From an uncultured Clostridia bacterium (GTDB lineage: Bacteria; Bacillota; Clostridia; Oscillospirales; Acutalibacteraceae), in the NCBI GenBank assembly GCA_937920235.1, contig CALGUK010000048.1, forward strand, positions 1 through 64,000: a stretch of 64,000 nt of DNA, read 5' to 3'. A program made the position numbers and the translations under genes. Shown here one piece after another: positions 33,644 to 43,756 of the stretch (positions are counted from its first letter, which is position 1; the number at the start of each line of letters is the position of its first letter). Under the pieces are notes generated by a model. That model searched no databases. It was not told the origin of the DNA and saw only the letters and a list, made by a program, of their open reading frames with translations.

Positions 33644-34084
33644 TTATGCTTTTCCGAAAAGGAAGCCTGCAAAGAAGCCTATTATCTTGAGGAAGAAATC
33701 TGCGATTTTTCCGAAAAATGTGGAGAGCAAACCACCTTCGTCATCATCGGGAAGAAGGTCGGGAATTGTCGGAGCACCGGTAAGACCGAGGAAATTTGAA
33801 ACAGTTGCAACAACCTCATCGGCATAATCCGTACCGAGTCTGAGAGCAGCTCTCTCAATCGCTTCAATCGCAACCTCCTCATCAACAATGCCGTTGTCGA
33901 TATCATCAACAACTTCTGACGCAACATCAAGCGGGTCTGCAGTTTCATCTGCAAGGAGTTCTGCATAATATTCCGTCCATGCGGCAACATCATCAGCAGC
34001 CTGGGGTTTTTCAGCCGCAAAAGCAGAAATACACATTACAAAAAGCATTGTAACAGCAAGGAAAACAGAAATAAGTTTTTTCAT
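33644..34084 (-). CDS. Small secreted or membrane-tethered protein, unknown
   Basis: 146 residues. Signal peptide (about 1-23, ending AFA-AE), an acidic helical middle (25-110), then a hydrophobic amphipathic C-terminus (about 120-146, STFFGKIADFFLKIIGFFAGFLFGKA). No family recognised. The Phe/Gly-rich tail could insert in membranes. It has its own promoter and terminator and is not part of the lysis operon. Confidence 0.7.
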   Translation of the reverse strand: MKKLISVFLAVTMLFVMCISAFAAEKPQAADDVAAWTEYYAELLADETADPLDVASEVVDDIDNGIVDEEVAIEAIERAALRLGTDYADEVVATVSNFLGLTGAPTIPDLLPDDDEGGLLSTFFGKIADFFLKIIGFFAGFLFGKA

Positions 34085-34150
34085 TTTAATATAGTTCCTT
34101 TCAAAAATTTTTTGTAAAAATCAAAGGTCAACTGCCTTTTGTTACCAAAT

Positions 34151-34179
34151 ATTATAATATTACAAAATTCAAAAGTCAA
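34151..34179 (-). promoter_or_regulatory. Promoter of the 33644 gene
   Basis: -35 TTGACT (34179-34174), a 17-base spacer and -10 TATAAT (34156-34151). Confidence 0.75.
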
Positions 34180-34298
34180 CGATTTTGAAGGCAAAAATCG
34201 CTCTGCAAGACGATTATGGACAGACAGGAAACAATTTGCATATTATTCCGCTGTTTTATTGTATGAAAAAAGGGAAAATAAAATACGGAGGTGATATT

Positions 34299-34487
34299 AT
34301 GCTTTTCGGCAAGCGCAGGCAGGACGAAAAACAGGCACAGACAAGAAAGGAAATCGAAAAAATCAGTGAGGAAATTGCGGAAATCTGGAACAGTGATGAA
34401 AACGCAAAGCAGTTTGACGCAAACGGCTGGTATACAGGTAATCCGAAGGGTTTTGACGTTCCCGAACAGGACCCGGACGATTTGTAA
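34299..34487 (+). CDS. Small charged protein, 62 residues, unknown
   Basis: The ATG at 34299 has a near-perfect GGAGGTGAT site five bases upstream, which argues for real translation. The product is a Lys/Glu/Gln-rich helix (about 5-35) followed by NAKQFDANGWYTGNPKGFDV and an acidic tail. No family recognised. It stands alone before the rimP promoter. The open frame from 34185 lacks a ribosome-binding site and is not used. Confidence 0.65.
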   Translation: MLFGKRRQDEKQAQTRKEIEKISEEIAEIWNSDENAKQFDANGWYTGNPKGFDVPEQDPDDL

Positions 34488-34529
34488 CGGCAATGAAATC
34501 GGAAAAATAAGCAAATTTCCCGAAAAGGC

Positions 34530-34558
34530 TTGATTTTTTTGGTTTTATATGGTATTAT
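34530..34558 (+). promoter_or_regulatory. Promoter of the rimP-nusA-infB operon
   Basis: -35 TTGATT (34530-34535), a 17-base spacer and -10 TATTAT (34553-34558). Confidence 0.7.
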
Positions 34559-34585
34559 TCTTATCGTAAGAATATCCGTTTGTTA

Positions 34586-34611
34586 AAGAGAGTGGGGCGA
34601 CCCGCTCTCTT
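34586..34611 (+). promoter_or_regulatory. Leader hairpin with GCGA tetraloop upstream of rimP
   Basis: AAGAGAG-T-GGG (34586-34596) pairs with CCC-G-CTCTCTT (34601-34611), closing a GNRA-type GCGA loop: eleven positions with one T-G pair. It sits 10 bases before AAGGAGG. No U-tract follows, so it is more likely an mRNA-stability or regulatory element than a terminator. Confidence 0.6.
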
Positions 34612-34630
34612 GAATTTATAAGGAGGTTTT

Positions 34631-35110
34631 ATGAAAAAGAACACAGCCTCGGTGGTATGGGATATCGCAAAGCCGATCGCCGACGAATTAGGTCTTATTC
34701 TGTGGGACGTAAAATTCGTCAAGGAGGGCGCAAGGTGGTATCTGCGTATTACCATTGACAAGGAAGACGGTGTGAGTATTGACGACTGCGTTGATATGCA
34801 TCACGCCATTGACGGACCGCTTGACGAAGCCGACCCCATTGAGCAGGCTTACAATCTGCAGGTTCAGTCACCGGGAATCGAGCGCGAGCTTTGTCGCGAT
34901 TTCCACTTTGAATGTTATCTCGGCGAAAAAATTCAGGTCAGGCTTATCAAGGCTTTTGAGGGCAAGAGAGAGTACAAGGGTATTCTCATTGATTATGACA
35001 GCGACAGTGTCACAATCGCTATTGATGATGAAACTGAAATGAATATATTAAAGAAAGAGGCATCCTGGATCAAGGCGGACGATTTTGACGGAATCGGCGA
35101 TATTGATTGA
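34631..35110 (+). CDS. rimP: Ribosome maturation factor RimP
   Basis: 159 residues, normal length. N-terminal alpha/beta domain (LGLILWDVKFVKEGARWYLRITID) and a C-terminal Sm-like domain (QVRLIKAFEGKREYKGILID). Assists 30S subunit maturation. First gene of the conserved operon, preceded by AAGGAGG. The ancestral rimP-nusA order is retained. Confidence 0.95.
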   Translation: MKKNTASVVWDIAKPIADELGLILWDVKFVKEGARWYLRITIDKEDGVSIDDCVDMHHAIDGPLDEADPIEQAYNLQVQSPGIERELCRDFHFECYLGEKIQVRLIKAFEGKREYKGILIDYDSDSVTIAIDDETEMNILKKEASWIKADDFDGIGDID

Positions 35111-35139
35111 CAGGAGCATAATCAGGAGGTTTTAGGAAA

Positions 35140-36189
35140 ATGAATAAGGAATTTTTTGAAGCGGTTGCTTTGATGGAAAAGGAAAAAGGTATTGAAGCAG
35201 AATATCTTTATGACAAAATCAGCGAAGCAATTATCAAGGCAGTCAGAAAGGACTATAATAACAAAGAGGTTGTTTTCTGCACAATCAATCCGGAAAAATA
35301 TGAGATGAGAGTTTTTATCCGTCTTAACGTGGTTGACGAAATTGAGGATGAGGATACAGATATTCTCGTTGAGGATGCAAAGGAATACCGTGCAGATGCC
35401 AAGGCAGGCGAGCAGCTTGAAATTGACCTTGACACAATGAAATTCGGCAGAATTGCCGCACAGACGGCAAAGCACGTTATCCGTCAGGGCATAAAGGATG
35501 CGGAGCGCGGTCAGGTTATCAAGGATTTCCAGTCAAAGACAAAGGACCTTGTTACCGCCAAGGTCAGCAGAATTGACCCGATCAACGGAAATATCACACT
35601 TGAAATCGGAAAAGGCTCGGCTGTTCTTCCCAAGAGCGAGCAGGTTCCCGGCGAAACCTTTACCGAAGGTCAGCTTACAAAAATTTACATCAGCGACGTC
35701 AAGGAGACGGAGCGCGGACCGAGAATTATGATTTCAAGAATTCATCCCGGTCTTGTTAAGAGACTTTTTGAGCAGGAGGTTCCCGAAATTTACGACGGAA
35801 TCGTAACAATCCACTCAGTCTCCCGTGAGGCAGGTCTCAGAACGAAGATGGCTGTCAGCAGCACTGACGAGGCGGTTGACCCGATCGGTGCTTGTATCGG
35901 TCAGCGCGGAGCCCGTGTCAACAATATTGTTGAGGTTCTCGGCGGTGAAAAAATCGACATTGTAAAATACAGCGACGACCCGGCAGAGTTTATCGGTGCG
36001 GCACTTGCTCCGGCGAACGTACTTAAGGTTGAAATTGTTGACGCTGATGCCAAATCGTGTCAGGTAACCGTTCCCGACCACCAGCTTTCTCTTGCAATCG
36101 GCAACAAGGGTCTCAATGCAAAGCTTGCCGCAAAGCTTACGGGCTGGAAAATCGACATCAAGCCTGAAAGCGGTTTTTACGAGGGCTGA
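35140..36189 (+). CDS. nusA: Transcription elongation/termination factor NusA
   Basis: 349 residues. N-terminal RNA polymerase-binding domain (1-125), S1 domain (about 130-200), then two KH domains (about 205-345) with [15 protein letters not shown] and [17 protein letters not shown]. It lacks the C-terminal acidic repeats of enterobacterial NusA, as is usual in Firmicutes. Binds RNA polymerase and nascent RNA, affecting pausing, so it is relevant to the attenuator in this window. Confidence 0.97.
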   Translation: MNKEFFEAVALMEKEKGIEAEYLYDKISEAIIKAVRKDYNNKEVVFCTINPEKYEMRVFIRLNVVDEIEDEDTDILVEDAKEYRADAKAGEQLEIDLDTMKFGRIAAQTAKHVIRQGIKDAERGQVIKDFQSKTKDLVTAKVSRIDPINGNITLEIGKGSAVLPKSEQVPGETFTEGQLTKIYISDVKETERGPRIMISRIHPGLVKRLFEQEVPEIYDGIVTIHSVSREAGLRTKMAVSSTDEAVDPIGACIGQRGARVNNIVEVLGGEKIDIVKYSDDPAEFIGAALAPANVLKVEIVDADAKSCQVTVPDHQLSLAIGNKGLNAKLAAKLTGWKIDIKPESGFYEG

Positions 36190-36236
36190 TAACAGCACCC
36201 TGTCGATACAGCGATATCTGAAAGGAGATAATCAAC

Positions 36237-36512
36237 TTGAAGCAGAAAAAAATACCGGTACGACGTTGCAACGGCTGTAACGAACAGAAGCCGAAAAAAG
36301 AGCTTGTGCGTATTGTCCGCAGTCCCGAGGGCGAAATCAGTCTTGACCTTACGGGCAAAAAGCCCGGCCGCGGTGCATATCTCTGTAACAACCCTGAATG
36401 TCTCCGCAAAGCAAGAAAATCCAGAAAAATCGACAAAGCTTTTGAAATGACAATTCCCGCCTCAGTTTATGACAGTCTGGAGGAAGAGTTCAAAAAAGAT
36501 GATATCGGATAA
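36237..36512 (+). CDS. rnpM: YlxR/RnpM RNA-binding protein
   Basis: 91 residues. DUF448: PVRRCNGCNEQKPKKELVRIV near the start and GRGAYLCNNPECL in the middle. In Bacillus this protein modulates RNase P. The start is TTG with AAGGAG about ten bases upstream. It overlaps ylxQ by 14 bases at the 3' end. Confidence 0.92.
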   Translation: MKQKKIPVRRCNGCNEQKPKKELVRIVRSPEGEISLDLTGKKPGRGAYLCNNPECLRKARKSRKIDKAFEMTIPASVYDSLEEEFKKDDIG

Positions 36513-36825
36513 TTTAAAAGGAATTTTAGGTCTTTGCAGAAAAGCCGGAAAAATCTCTCCCGGTCACGATGCGGCGGTCACCTCGATAAAGGGTCGCAAG
36601 GCAAAGCTTGTGATAACCTGCTGTGACGCATCGCAGAGGCTTAAAAAAGAGATAAAAGACGAATGTGAATTTGATAACAGGAATATTCCTTATATTGACG
36701 CTTCCTTTTCAATGGCGGAGCTGGCACTGTGTCTGGGCACGCGTGCAGGTGTTATCGCCGTTGACGATCCGGGATTTGCAAAAAAGCTTATCAGTATTAT
36801 AACGGGAGGTTATGTGAATGATTAA
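36499..36825 (+). CDS. ylxQ: L7Ae-family ribosomal-type protein YlxQ
   Basis: 108 residues. L7Ae/L30e fold: [23 protein letters not shown] and [17 protein letters not shown]. Probably binds kink-turn RNA. The start ATG 36499 lies within the rnpM end; the frame opens earlier but the family begins here. Overlaps infB by eight bases. Confidence 0.9.
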   Translation: MISDNLKGILGLCRKAGKISPGHDAAVTSIKGRKAKLVITCCDASQRLKKEIKDECEFDNRNIPYIDASFSMAELALCLGTRAGVIAVDDPGFAKKLISIITGGYVND

Positions 36826-39262
36826 AAAGTATAAAATACACGAGGTCGCAAGAGATTTCGGCACTCCGAGTAAATTTATTATGGAGCATGTCTCAAAATA
36901 CTTTGAGGGCGAGAAAAAGCCACAGACAGTTCTTGAGGAAAAAGAGCTTGATTACATTATCGACGTAATCACAAATACGAGATCGGTAAAGAACTTTGAC
37001 GATTATTTCAGCGGTTCTTTCACAATTTCTGAAAATCCGAAGCAGGGCAAACAGCCTGATAACAAAAAGGCGAATCAGAATATCGACGCAGTTAACGAAA
37101 ATGAAAAGCAGAACAACGCTAAAAAGCCCGTTCAGCAGAATGCTCAGCCTCAGAAAAACAATCAAAAGAACAATCAGCAAAACAATCAGCAAAACAATCA
37201 GCAGAAAAACGCTCAGCCTCAGAAAAATGCCGAGCCGAAGAAGAAGGAAAAGGACCCGAACCGTCCGTTGCAGGCTCGTACAAAGGGTGAAATGCGTCAT
37301 ATTGATACAAGAACCAATTCATTTGATGCTGAAAAATACAATGAAAAATATGAAAACATTGCTCCTGCCAATGCTCACCAGAGCGACAATATGGTCAAAA
37401 AGCAGAAGCTTAAACAGAAGAGCCAGCAGTATCGCAAGCAGGGTATGAGAAGCGGTAAAAAGGAAACCGAGGCTGAGAGACTCAAGCGCATTGCGGCAGA
37501 GCGTGCAAAGAAGCCGCCGGTAATCACGGTTGGTGACGAAATCACCGTCGGTGAGCTTGCATCCCGTCTTAAGATGACAGCCGCTGAGGTTATCAAAAAG
37601 CTCTTCTCACTCGGTATGATGGCGACCGTAAACGAGGTTATCGACTTTGATACGGCTGAAATCGTTGCAACCGAGCTCGGCGCAAAGGTTAACCGCGAGG
37701 TTGTGGTAACCATTGAGGAAAGAATTATCGACGACCATGAGGATGATGAATCCGACCTTGTACCGCGTGACCCCGTCGTTGTTGTTATGGGACACGTTGA
37801 CCACGGTAAGACCTCACTTCTTGACGCTATCAAAAATACAAACGTAACGGCAACAGAAGCAGGCGGTATTACACAGCACATCGGTGCTTACAGAGTAAAT
37901 CTCAACGGTCAGTACATCACCTTCCTTGACACTCCCGGTCACGCCGCATTCACATCCATGCGTGCCCGCGGCGCTCAGGCTACGGACGTGGCAATCCTCG
38001 TTGTTGCCGCTGACGACGGTATTATGCCGCAGACCATTGAGGCTATCAACCACGCAAAAGCCGCTGAGGTTGATATTATCGTTGCCATCAACAAGATGGA
38101 TAAGCCGGGTACAACGGTTGACAAAATTATGCAGCAGCTCACGGAGCACGGCCTTGTTCCCGAAGAATGGGGCGGTGACGTTATCTGTGTTCCCGTTTCT
38201 GCAAAGACACATATGAATATCGACAAGCTTCTTGAAAACGTACTTCTCACGGCAGAAATGCGCGAGCTCAAGGCTAATCCCAACAGAGCGGCAAAGGGTA
38301 TCGTTATTGAAGCACGTCTTGACAAGGGTAAGGGCCCTGTTGCTACACTTCTTGTTCAGAACGGTACGCTTCATTCGGGCGATATTGTTGTTGCAGGCTC
38401 GGCTGTCGGCCGTGTTCGTGTTATGGTTGACGACAAGCACAGAAAGCTCAACGAAGCAGGTCCTTCTGTTCCCGTTGAGATTATGGGACTTGATGAGGTT
38501 CCTCAGTCAGGCGACGTGTTCAACGCGGTTTCCGACGAGAGACTTGCCCGCGAGCTTGTTGAAAAGAGAAAGCAGGAAGCCAAGGAGGAACAGTTCAAGC
38601 AGTATCAGAAGGTTACTCTTGACAATCTGTTCTCATCAATCAATGCAGGTAAAATCAAGACTCTCAACATCATCGTCAAGGCAGACGTTCAGGGCTCTGT
38701 TGAGGCGGTCAAGCAAAATCTTGAAAAGCTCTCCAATGAAGAAGTTGCCGTCAAGGTTATCCACGGCGGTGTGGGTGCTGTCAGCGAATCCGATATTATG
38801 CTTGCAAATGCATCAAACGCTATTATCGTAGGCTTCAATGTTCGTCCCGACCCCGTTGCAACCGAAATGGCGGAGCGTGACGGTGTTGATATGAGAATGT
38901 ACCGCATTATCTATGACTGTATCGAAGAAATCGAGGACGCTATGAAGGGTATGCTGGCTCCCAAATTCCGTGAGGTACTGCTCGGCAGAATTGAAGTCCG
39001 TAACGTATTCAAGCTCTCCTCCGTCGGTATGGTTGCAGGCTCTTACGTTCAGAACGGTAAGGTTACAAGAAACGCACAGATCCGCGTTGTCCGTGACGGT
39101 ATCGTTATTGCCGAGGATGCAATCTCATCTCTCAAGCGCTTCAAGGACGACGTAAAAGAGGTTGCTTCGGGATATGAATGCGGTATCGGTCTTATGAAGT
39201 TTAACGACGTTAAGGAAGGCGACATTTTTGAAGCCTTTATTATGGAGGAATACAGAGACTGA
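36818..39262 (+). CDS. infB: Translation initiation factor IF-2
   Basis: 814 residues. An N-terminal IF2_N domain (1-55) and a long Asn/Gln/Lys-rich linker (about 70-150, repeated QQNNQQN) are followed by a second IF2_N domain (about 240-290). The GTPase has [22 protein letters not shown] and NKMD, with domains II-IV behind. It delivers initiator fMet-tRNA to the 30S subunit. The poly-Asn/Gln linker is variable in the family. The stop overlaps the rbfA start (TGATG). Confidence 0.97.
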   Translation: MIKKYKIHEVARDFGTPSKFIMEHVSKYFEGEKKPQTVLEEKELDYIIDVITNTRSVKNFDDYFSGSFTISENPKQGKQPDNKKANQNIDAVNENEKQNNAKKPVQQNAQPQKNNQKNNQQNNQQNNQQKNAQPQKNAEPKKKEKDPNRPLQARTKGEMRHIDTRTNSFDAEKYNEKYENIAPANAHQSDNMVKKQKLKQKSQQYRKQGMRSGKKETEAERLKRIAAERAKKPPVITVGDEITVGELASRLKMTAAEVIKKLFSLGMMATVNEVIDFDTAEIVATELGAKVNREVVVTIEERIIDDHEDDESDLVPRDPVVVVMGHVDHGKTSLLDAIKNTNVTATEAGGITQHIGAYRVNLNGQYITFLDTPGHAAFTSMRARGAQATDVAILVVAADDGIMPQTIEAINHAKAAEVDIIVAINKMDKPGTTVDKIMQQLTEHGLVPEEWGGDVICVPVSAKTHMNIDKLLENVLLTAEMRELKANPNRAAKGIVIEARLDKGKGPVATLLVQNGTLHSGDIVVAGSAVGRVRVMVDDKHRKLNEAGPSVPVEIMGLDEVPQSGDVFNAVSDERLARELVEKRKQEAKEEQFKQYQKVTLDNLFSSINAGKIKTLNIIVKADVQGSVEAVKQNLEKLSNEEVAVKVIHGGVGAVSESDIMLANASNAIIVGFNVRPDPVATEMAERDGVDMRMYRIIYDCIEEIEDAMKGMLAPKFREVLLGRIEVRNVFKLSSVGMVAGSYVQNGKVTRNAQIRVVRDGIVIAEDAISSLKRFKDDVKEVASGYECGIGLMKFNDVKEGDIFEAFIMEEYRD

Positions 39263-39630
39263 TGGCAGGATACAGAACAGGCAGAGTCTCAGAGGACATC
39301 AAGCGTGAAATAGTTGCCGTTATCCGTGAGCTCAAGGACCCGAGAGTAAGAGATAAAATTCTCACGGTAGTCCGTGTTGACGTAAGCTCGGATTTATCCT
39401 ATGCAAAGGTTTATGTCAGCTCGATGAACGGTATTGACGATGCGCGCGAGGCTGTAAAGGGACTCACAAGTGCCACGGGACTCATCAGAAAGCAGGTCGG
39501 CGGTGCTCTCCGTCTGAGAAAGACTCCCGAGCTCAAATTCATCGCTGATGATTCCGTTCAGCACGGTATGGAAATTTTCAGAAAAATCGAAAGCACCTCT
39601 GCAGGTGCCGATGTTGACGAGGACGAATAA
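39262..39630 (+). CDS. rbfA: Ribosome-binding factor A
   Basis: 122 residues. KH-like fold, with RVSEDIKREIVAVIRELKDPRV and YAKVYVSSMNG. Helps 16S 5'-end maturation in the cold. Start and stop overlap by one base with infB and nrnA. Confidence 0.95.
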   Translation: MAGYRTGRVSEDIKREIVAVIRELKDPRVRDKILTVVRVDVSSDLSYAKVYVSSMNGIDDAREAVKGLTSATGLIRKQVGGALRLRKTPELKFIADDSVQHGMEIFRKIESTSAGADVDEDE

Positions 39631-40583
39631 TGAACAGAATTGATGTTAAAGAGTGTGCTGCACTCTTAAAGGAATATGACAATTATCTTATTCTCTCGCA
39701 TCGCAACCCCGACGGTGACACGCTCGGCAGCGCTTTTGCCCTCAAGCGTGCTCTCGACCTGATGGGTAAAAAATCAACGGTTCGCTGTAATGACGATATT
39801 CACCCGAAATTCTCATATCTTTGGGAAAATATCGACAACGGTGAAATCGCATTTGACAAAATAATATCAGTTGACGTTGCCGACAAAAAGCTTCTCGGTG
39901 AAGAATTTGAGGCAAAATACGGCGACAGAGTCTTTCTGTGTATCGACCACCATATGTCCAACCGCGAATATGCCGAAAATCTTCTCCTGGAGGACAGGGC
40001 TGCGGCGGCAGTTGTGATTTATGAGGTTATATGCGCTCTCGGAGTTGAAATTACGCCCGAAATCGCCAACTGCATCTACACCGGTCTTGCAACGGATACC
40101 GGATGCTTTATGTTTTCAAACACGACACCCACGGTTCACAGAACTGCGGCAGAGGTTATGGAAAAGGGTGCGGATTATACCCTTATCAACAGGCTTATGT
40201 TTGAAACACGCACACTCTCATATATCCGTCTTGAGCAGATGGCAGTTGCTTCAATCGAGTCGTATTTTGACGGAAAATGTGCGATTATGACGATAACGCA
40301 GGAGATGTTCCGTGAAAGCGGCTCAAATGCAGGTGAATGTGACGGTATTGCCTCACTTCCCCGCAAAATTGAGGGCGTGAATATCGGTGTTACAATCCGT
40401 GAACAGACTAACGGAAAATGGAAGGTATCTCTCCGCACGACCGAGCCATATGATGCGGCTGAAATCTGCGGAAAATTCGGCGGCGGCGGTCATAACCGTG
40501 CAGCAGGCTGTGAATTTGACTGCTCACTTGATGATACCAAGGCGAAATTACTTGATGTAATATCGGAGTTTTTTGAAGTATAA
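39630..40583 (+). CDS. nrnA: DHH/DHHA1 phosphoesterase, NrnA-like
   Basis: 317 residues. DHH domain: LSHRNPDGDTLGSAFALKRAL (metal site), an ISVDVAD stretch and CIDHHMSN; then a DHHA1 domain ending KFGGGGHNRAAGCEFD. It degrades short oligoribonucleotides and pAp. Its place after rbfA is conserved in Firmicutes. A c-di-AMP phosphodiesterase activity is possible in related proteins but not needed here. Confidence 0.93.
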   Translation: MNRIDVKECAALLKEYDNYLILSHRNPDGDTLGSAFALKRALDLMGKKSTVRCNDDIHPKFSYLWENIDNGEIAFDKIISVDVADKKLLGEEFEAKYGDRVFLCIDHHMSNREYAENLLLEDRAAAAVVIYEVICALGVEITPEIANCIYTGLATDTGCFMFSNTTPTVHRTAAEVMEKGADYTLINRLMFETRTLSYIRLEQMAVASIESYFDGKCAIMTITQEMFRESGSNAGECDGIASLPRKIEGVNIGVTIREQTNGKWKVSLRTTEPYDAAEICGKFGGGGHNRAAGCEFDCSLDDTKAKLLDVISEFFEV

Positions 40584-40644
40584 GTGTAATCTCCTCGGAG
40601 AGAACGGATTTTGTAAAAGCTATTGTAATGAAGAAGGGATTTTA

Positions 40645-41535
40645 ATGACAGGCATAATCTGTCTTGACAAACCCGGCGGAATGTCCTCGTTTTTGGCCTG
40701 TAAAAAGGCTTCGAGGCTTCTCGGCGTGAAAAAAGCAGGACACACGGGCACTCTTGACCCTATGGCGACGGGTGTGCTTGTCATTATGCTCGGTCACTGC
40801 ACAAGATTTATTGAGCTGCTTCCCGAGCACGAAAAGTCCTATACCGCGAGGGTAAGGCTGGGCATTACCACCGACACTCTCGACATTACGGGCAAAATTT
40901 TGTCCGACTCCCCCGTAAACGTTACCCTCGGGGAGCTTGAAAATGCCGCCGAGCAGTTCAGAGGCGAGATTTTACAGACTCCGCCGATGTACTCTGCAAT
41001 CAAAAAAGACGGTGAGCGTCTTTACGATCTGGCGCGAAAAGGCATAGAAACCGAGCGTGAAAGCCGTAAGGTCACGATAAAGTCGCTTGAAATCCGCAAT
41101 TTTGACGGAACGGAATTTACTGTTGACGTAACCTGCTCGGCAGGTACATATATCCGTTCACTCTGCGACGATTTGGGAAAAGCTCTGGGCTGCGGTGCGG
41201 TTATGACAGAGCTTCGCCGTACAAAAGCAAACGGATTTTCAATCGAAAATGCGGTAACTCTCGTTGAGCTTGAAGGCCTTGTGAACGAAAACCGTGCTGA
41301 CACGGTTATAACCTCGGTGGAAAAGGCACTTTCGGCTTATCCCGAAATCAGAGTTTCCGAGCCGCAGGCAAAACGGTTTCACAACGGCGGTTCCTTGAGC
41401 TGTGAACGGCTCAAAGGGAATTTTGATGCGGGAATTTACCGTGTTTACTCCCCCGACTCAAAGCTTCTCGGTCTCGGAGAAATCGACGGTGAAAAAACAG
41501 AACTTGCTGTCAGGAGGGTGCTGATAGACGAATGA
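40645..41535 (+). CDS. truB: tRNA pseudouridine-55 synthase
   Basis: 296 residues from ATG 40645, which has AAGAAGGGAT upstream; an open extension to 40573 overlaps nrnA and is rejected. Catalytic motif GHTGTLDPMATGVL with the active aspartate, KSYTARVRLG, and a C-terminal PUA-like domain. Makes pseudouridine 55 in the T-loop of tRNAs. Four-base overlap with ribF. Confidence 0.95.
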   Translation: MTGIICLDKPGGMSSFLACKKASRLLGVKKAGHTGTLDPMATGVLVIMLGHCTRFIELLPEHEKSYTARVRLGITTDTLDITGKILSDSPVNVTLGELENAAEQFRGEILQTPPMYSAIKKDGERLYDLARKGIETERESRKVTIKSLEIRNFDGTEFTVDVTCSAGTYIRSLCDDLGKALGCGAVMTELRRTKANGFSIENAVTLVELEGLVNENRADTVITSVEKALSAYPEIRVSEPQAKRFHNGGSLSCERLKGNFDAGIYRVYSPDSKLLGLGEIDGEKTELAVRRVLIDE

Positions 41536-42425
41536 AAAAGCTTGCATTGGCTCTGGGCACCTTTGACGGACTGCACAGAGGTCACCTCAACGTGTTGGGT
41601 GAGGCAAAAAAATTTGAAAGCTCGGGATTTACTCCTGCAATGCTTATGTTTGACACACATCCTCAGGCGGTGCTCAAGGGGGTTGCTCCTCCTCAGCTTA
41701 TCACGGCGGAGGATAAGGAGGATTATGTGAAAAAAATGGGTATTCTGCCCGTTCACATAAGCTTTGAGGAAATCCGCGACCTGTCTCCCGAAGAATTTTT
41801 ACGGGATATTCTGATAAAAAAGCACAATGTCGGCGCTGTGATATGCGGCGAAAACTTTCTTTTCGGAAAAGATGGCGGCGGAAACAGTAAAATCCTTTGC
41901 AATTTATGTAAGAAGTATGCTATAATATACAAAATGGCAAAAAGTGTCGAATCGGGTGGCGAAATGATAAGCGCAACCAGGATTCGCAAAGAGCTTGCCG
42001 ACGGAAACGTCCGGGCGGCAAACGAGATGCTGGGCAGAAAATTTTCCTATGATTTTCTTGTGGTTGAGGGAAATAAAATCGGCAAAAAAATTCTCGGTTT
42101 TCCCACTATAAATCAGCATTTTCCCTCGGGATTTATCAATCTGAAGCACGGGGTTTACGCTTCGCAGTCCACAGTTGACGGCAAGGTTTATCCCTCCGTG
42201 ACGAATTTCGGATGTCATCCCACCGTGGGGGGCGACAAGGTGCTTTCCGAAACCTGTATTCTGGGTTTTGACGGTGACCTTTATTACAGAAAAATCAAGG
42301 TTGAGCTTATCGATTTTCTTCGTGCGGAAAAGAAATTCGAAACCAAAGAACAGTTGAAGGCTCAGATTGATTGTGATTGCAAACAAGCTGTTGCACTTTA
42401 CAACAGTGAAAATAATATTTTTTAA
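41532..42425 (+). CDS. ribF: Bifunctional riboflavin kinase / FAD synthetase
   Basis: 297 residues. An N-terminal nucleotidyltransferase (LGTFDGLHRGHLNVL) and a C-terminal flavokinase (KILGFPTINQHFP, GVYAS, FGCHPTVGG). Makes FMN and FAD; FMN is also the chorismate synthase cofactor. It ends the rimP operon, and the ADH gene starts nine bases later and may be co-transcribed. Confidence 0.95.
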   Translation: MKKLALALGTFDGLHRGHLNVLGEAKKFESSGFTPAMLMFDTHPQAVLKGVAPPQLITAEDKEDYVKKMGILPVHISFEEIRDLSPEEFLRDILIKKHNVGAVICGENFLFGKDGGGNSKILCNLCKKYAIIYKMAKSVESGGEMISATRIRKELADGNVRAANEMLGRKFSYDFLVVEGNKIGKKILGFPTINQHFPSGFINLKHGVYASQSTVDGKVYPSVTNFGCHPTVGGDKVLSETCILGFDGDLYYRKIKVELIDFLRAEKKFETKEQLKAQIDCDCKQAVALYNSENNIF

Positions 42426-42434
42426 GGAAAGGGT

Positions 42435-43652
42435 ATGTTTCAAATGACACCATTTTACAAAGCGTTCTGCAGAGTTTACCAGAAGGTAATTATGTTTGTA
42501 GAGTTCTTTCTGCCGTGGGGTGAGCCCACAATGCTCACGGGCCCGGGAAGTATTCGCAAGCTTCCTGCACTCATCAAGGAGAAGGGACTTTCAAAGGTTC
42601 TGATAGTTACCGACAAGGGTCTCACCTCTCTCGGTCTTCTCAACGGTCTTTACGAGGAGCTTGAAAACACAGGCATTGAATACACCGTTTATGACGGTAC
42701 TCAGCCTAATCCGACCTTTGACAACATTGAAACTGCAAGACAGATGTATATTGACAACAACTGTCAGGGAATTATCGCATTCGGCGGCGGTTCACCCATG
42801 GACTGTGCAAAAATTGCGGCTGCAAGGGTTGTTAAACCCAACCAGCCCATTGAAAAAATGCGCGGTATTATGAAAATCGGCAAAAAGCTTCCTCCGTTCT
42901 TCGCTGTTCCCACAACAGCAGGTACAGGCTCTGAGTGTACTCTTGCCGCAGTTGTTTCAAATCCGAAAACCCACGAAAAATATGCTTGTAACGACTCGGT
43001 TCTCCGTCCTCGTTATGCGGTTTTTGACCCCGAACTCACTCTCGGTCTTCCTCCGCACATCACTTCAACTACCGGTTTGGACGCACTAACCCACGCTGTT
43101 GAGGCATATATCGGAAAGAGCAATGTGAAGTCAACAATTCAGTATGCCGAAAAAGCAACAAAGATGATTTTTGAAAATCTTGAAACCGTTTACAAGGACG
43201 GTAAAAATGTTGAAGCAAGAAATCAGATGCTCCTCGCCTCTTACTATGCGGGTATGGCATTTACGCGCGCTTATGTCGGCTATGTTCACGCTATCGCCCA
43301 CAATCTCGGCGGTATGTACGGACTTCCCCACGGTCTTGCAAATGCAGTAATTCTCCCCGTTGTGCTTGAATCTTACGGCAGCGCGGTTTATACTCCTCTT
43401 GCAAAGCTTGCCGATATCGTAGGCATCAAGGGAGACTCTCAGGAAGCAAAGGCAAAGGCTTTTATCGCCGAAATCTATGCTATGAATGAGAGAATGAATA
43501 TTCCGAAGGGCTTTACACAGATTAAGGAAGAGGATATTCCGCTTATCGTTGAACGAGCTCTTAAAGAGGGCAACCCGCTTTACCCCGTTCCCGTAATCTA
43601 CGGCAAGGAAGAAATGACGGCAATCGTTAAATCTCTTATGATCAAGGAATAA
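42435..43652 (+). CDS. Iron-containing alcohol dehydrogenase
   Basis: 405 residues. Group III metal-dependent ADH: NAD site FGGGSPMDCAK, PTTAGTGSE, and metal ligands in GLDALTHAVEAY and HAIAHNLGGMYGLPHGLANA. Substrate unknown; candidates are ethanol, butanol or propanediol metabolism. An ATG at 42444 is an alternative start. It lies nine bases after ribF and ends at a strong terminator. Confidence 0.9.
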   Translation: MFQMTPFYKAFCRVYQKVIMFVEFFLPWGEPTMLTGPGSIRKLPALIKEKGLSKVLIVTDKGLTSLGLLNGLYEELENTGIEYTVYDGTQPNPTFDNIETARQMYIDNNCQGIIAFGGGSPMDCAKIAAARVVKPNQPIEKMRGIMKIGKKLPPFFAVPTTAGTGSECTLAAVVSNPKTHEKYACNDSVLRPRYAVFDPELTLGLPPHITSTTGLDALTHAVEAYIGKSNVKSTIQYAEKATKMIFENLETVYKDGKNVEARNQMLLASYYAGMAFTRAYVGYVHAIAHNLGGMYGLPHGLANAVILPVVLESYGSAVYTPLAKLADIVGIKGDSQEAKAKAFIAEIYAMNERMNIPKGFTQIKEEDIPLIVERALKEGNPLYPVPVIYGKEEMTAIVKSLMIKE

Positions 43653-43669
43653 TTCAGTACATAAAAATT

Positions 43670-43699
43670 AAGGAACTCCTCCGGGGAGTTCCTTTTTTG
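43670..43699. terminator. Terminator after the alcohol dehydrogenase
   Basis: AAGGAACTCC (43670-43679) pairs with GGAGTTCCTT (43685-43694), a ten-base-pair stem followed by T6. On the other strand it has a weaker U-run and may also serve valS. Confidence 0.9.
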
Positions 43700-43718
43700 T
43701 TTGCTGAACGGAGCTTAC

Positions 43719-43742
43719 TGCCTTCACCTTGAGGTGAAGGCA
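43719..43742. repeat. Near-perfect palindrome with CCTTGAGG core
   Basis: TGCCTTCACCT (43719-43729) is the inverse of AGGTGAAGGCA (43732-43742). The core resembles the hairpin at 1519-1546 and the segment TCTCCTTGAGGGGA near 1290. It lies past the valS stop. Confidence 0.6.
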
Positions 43743-43756
43743 TTTCCGTATCAATT

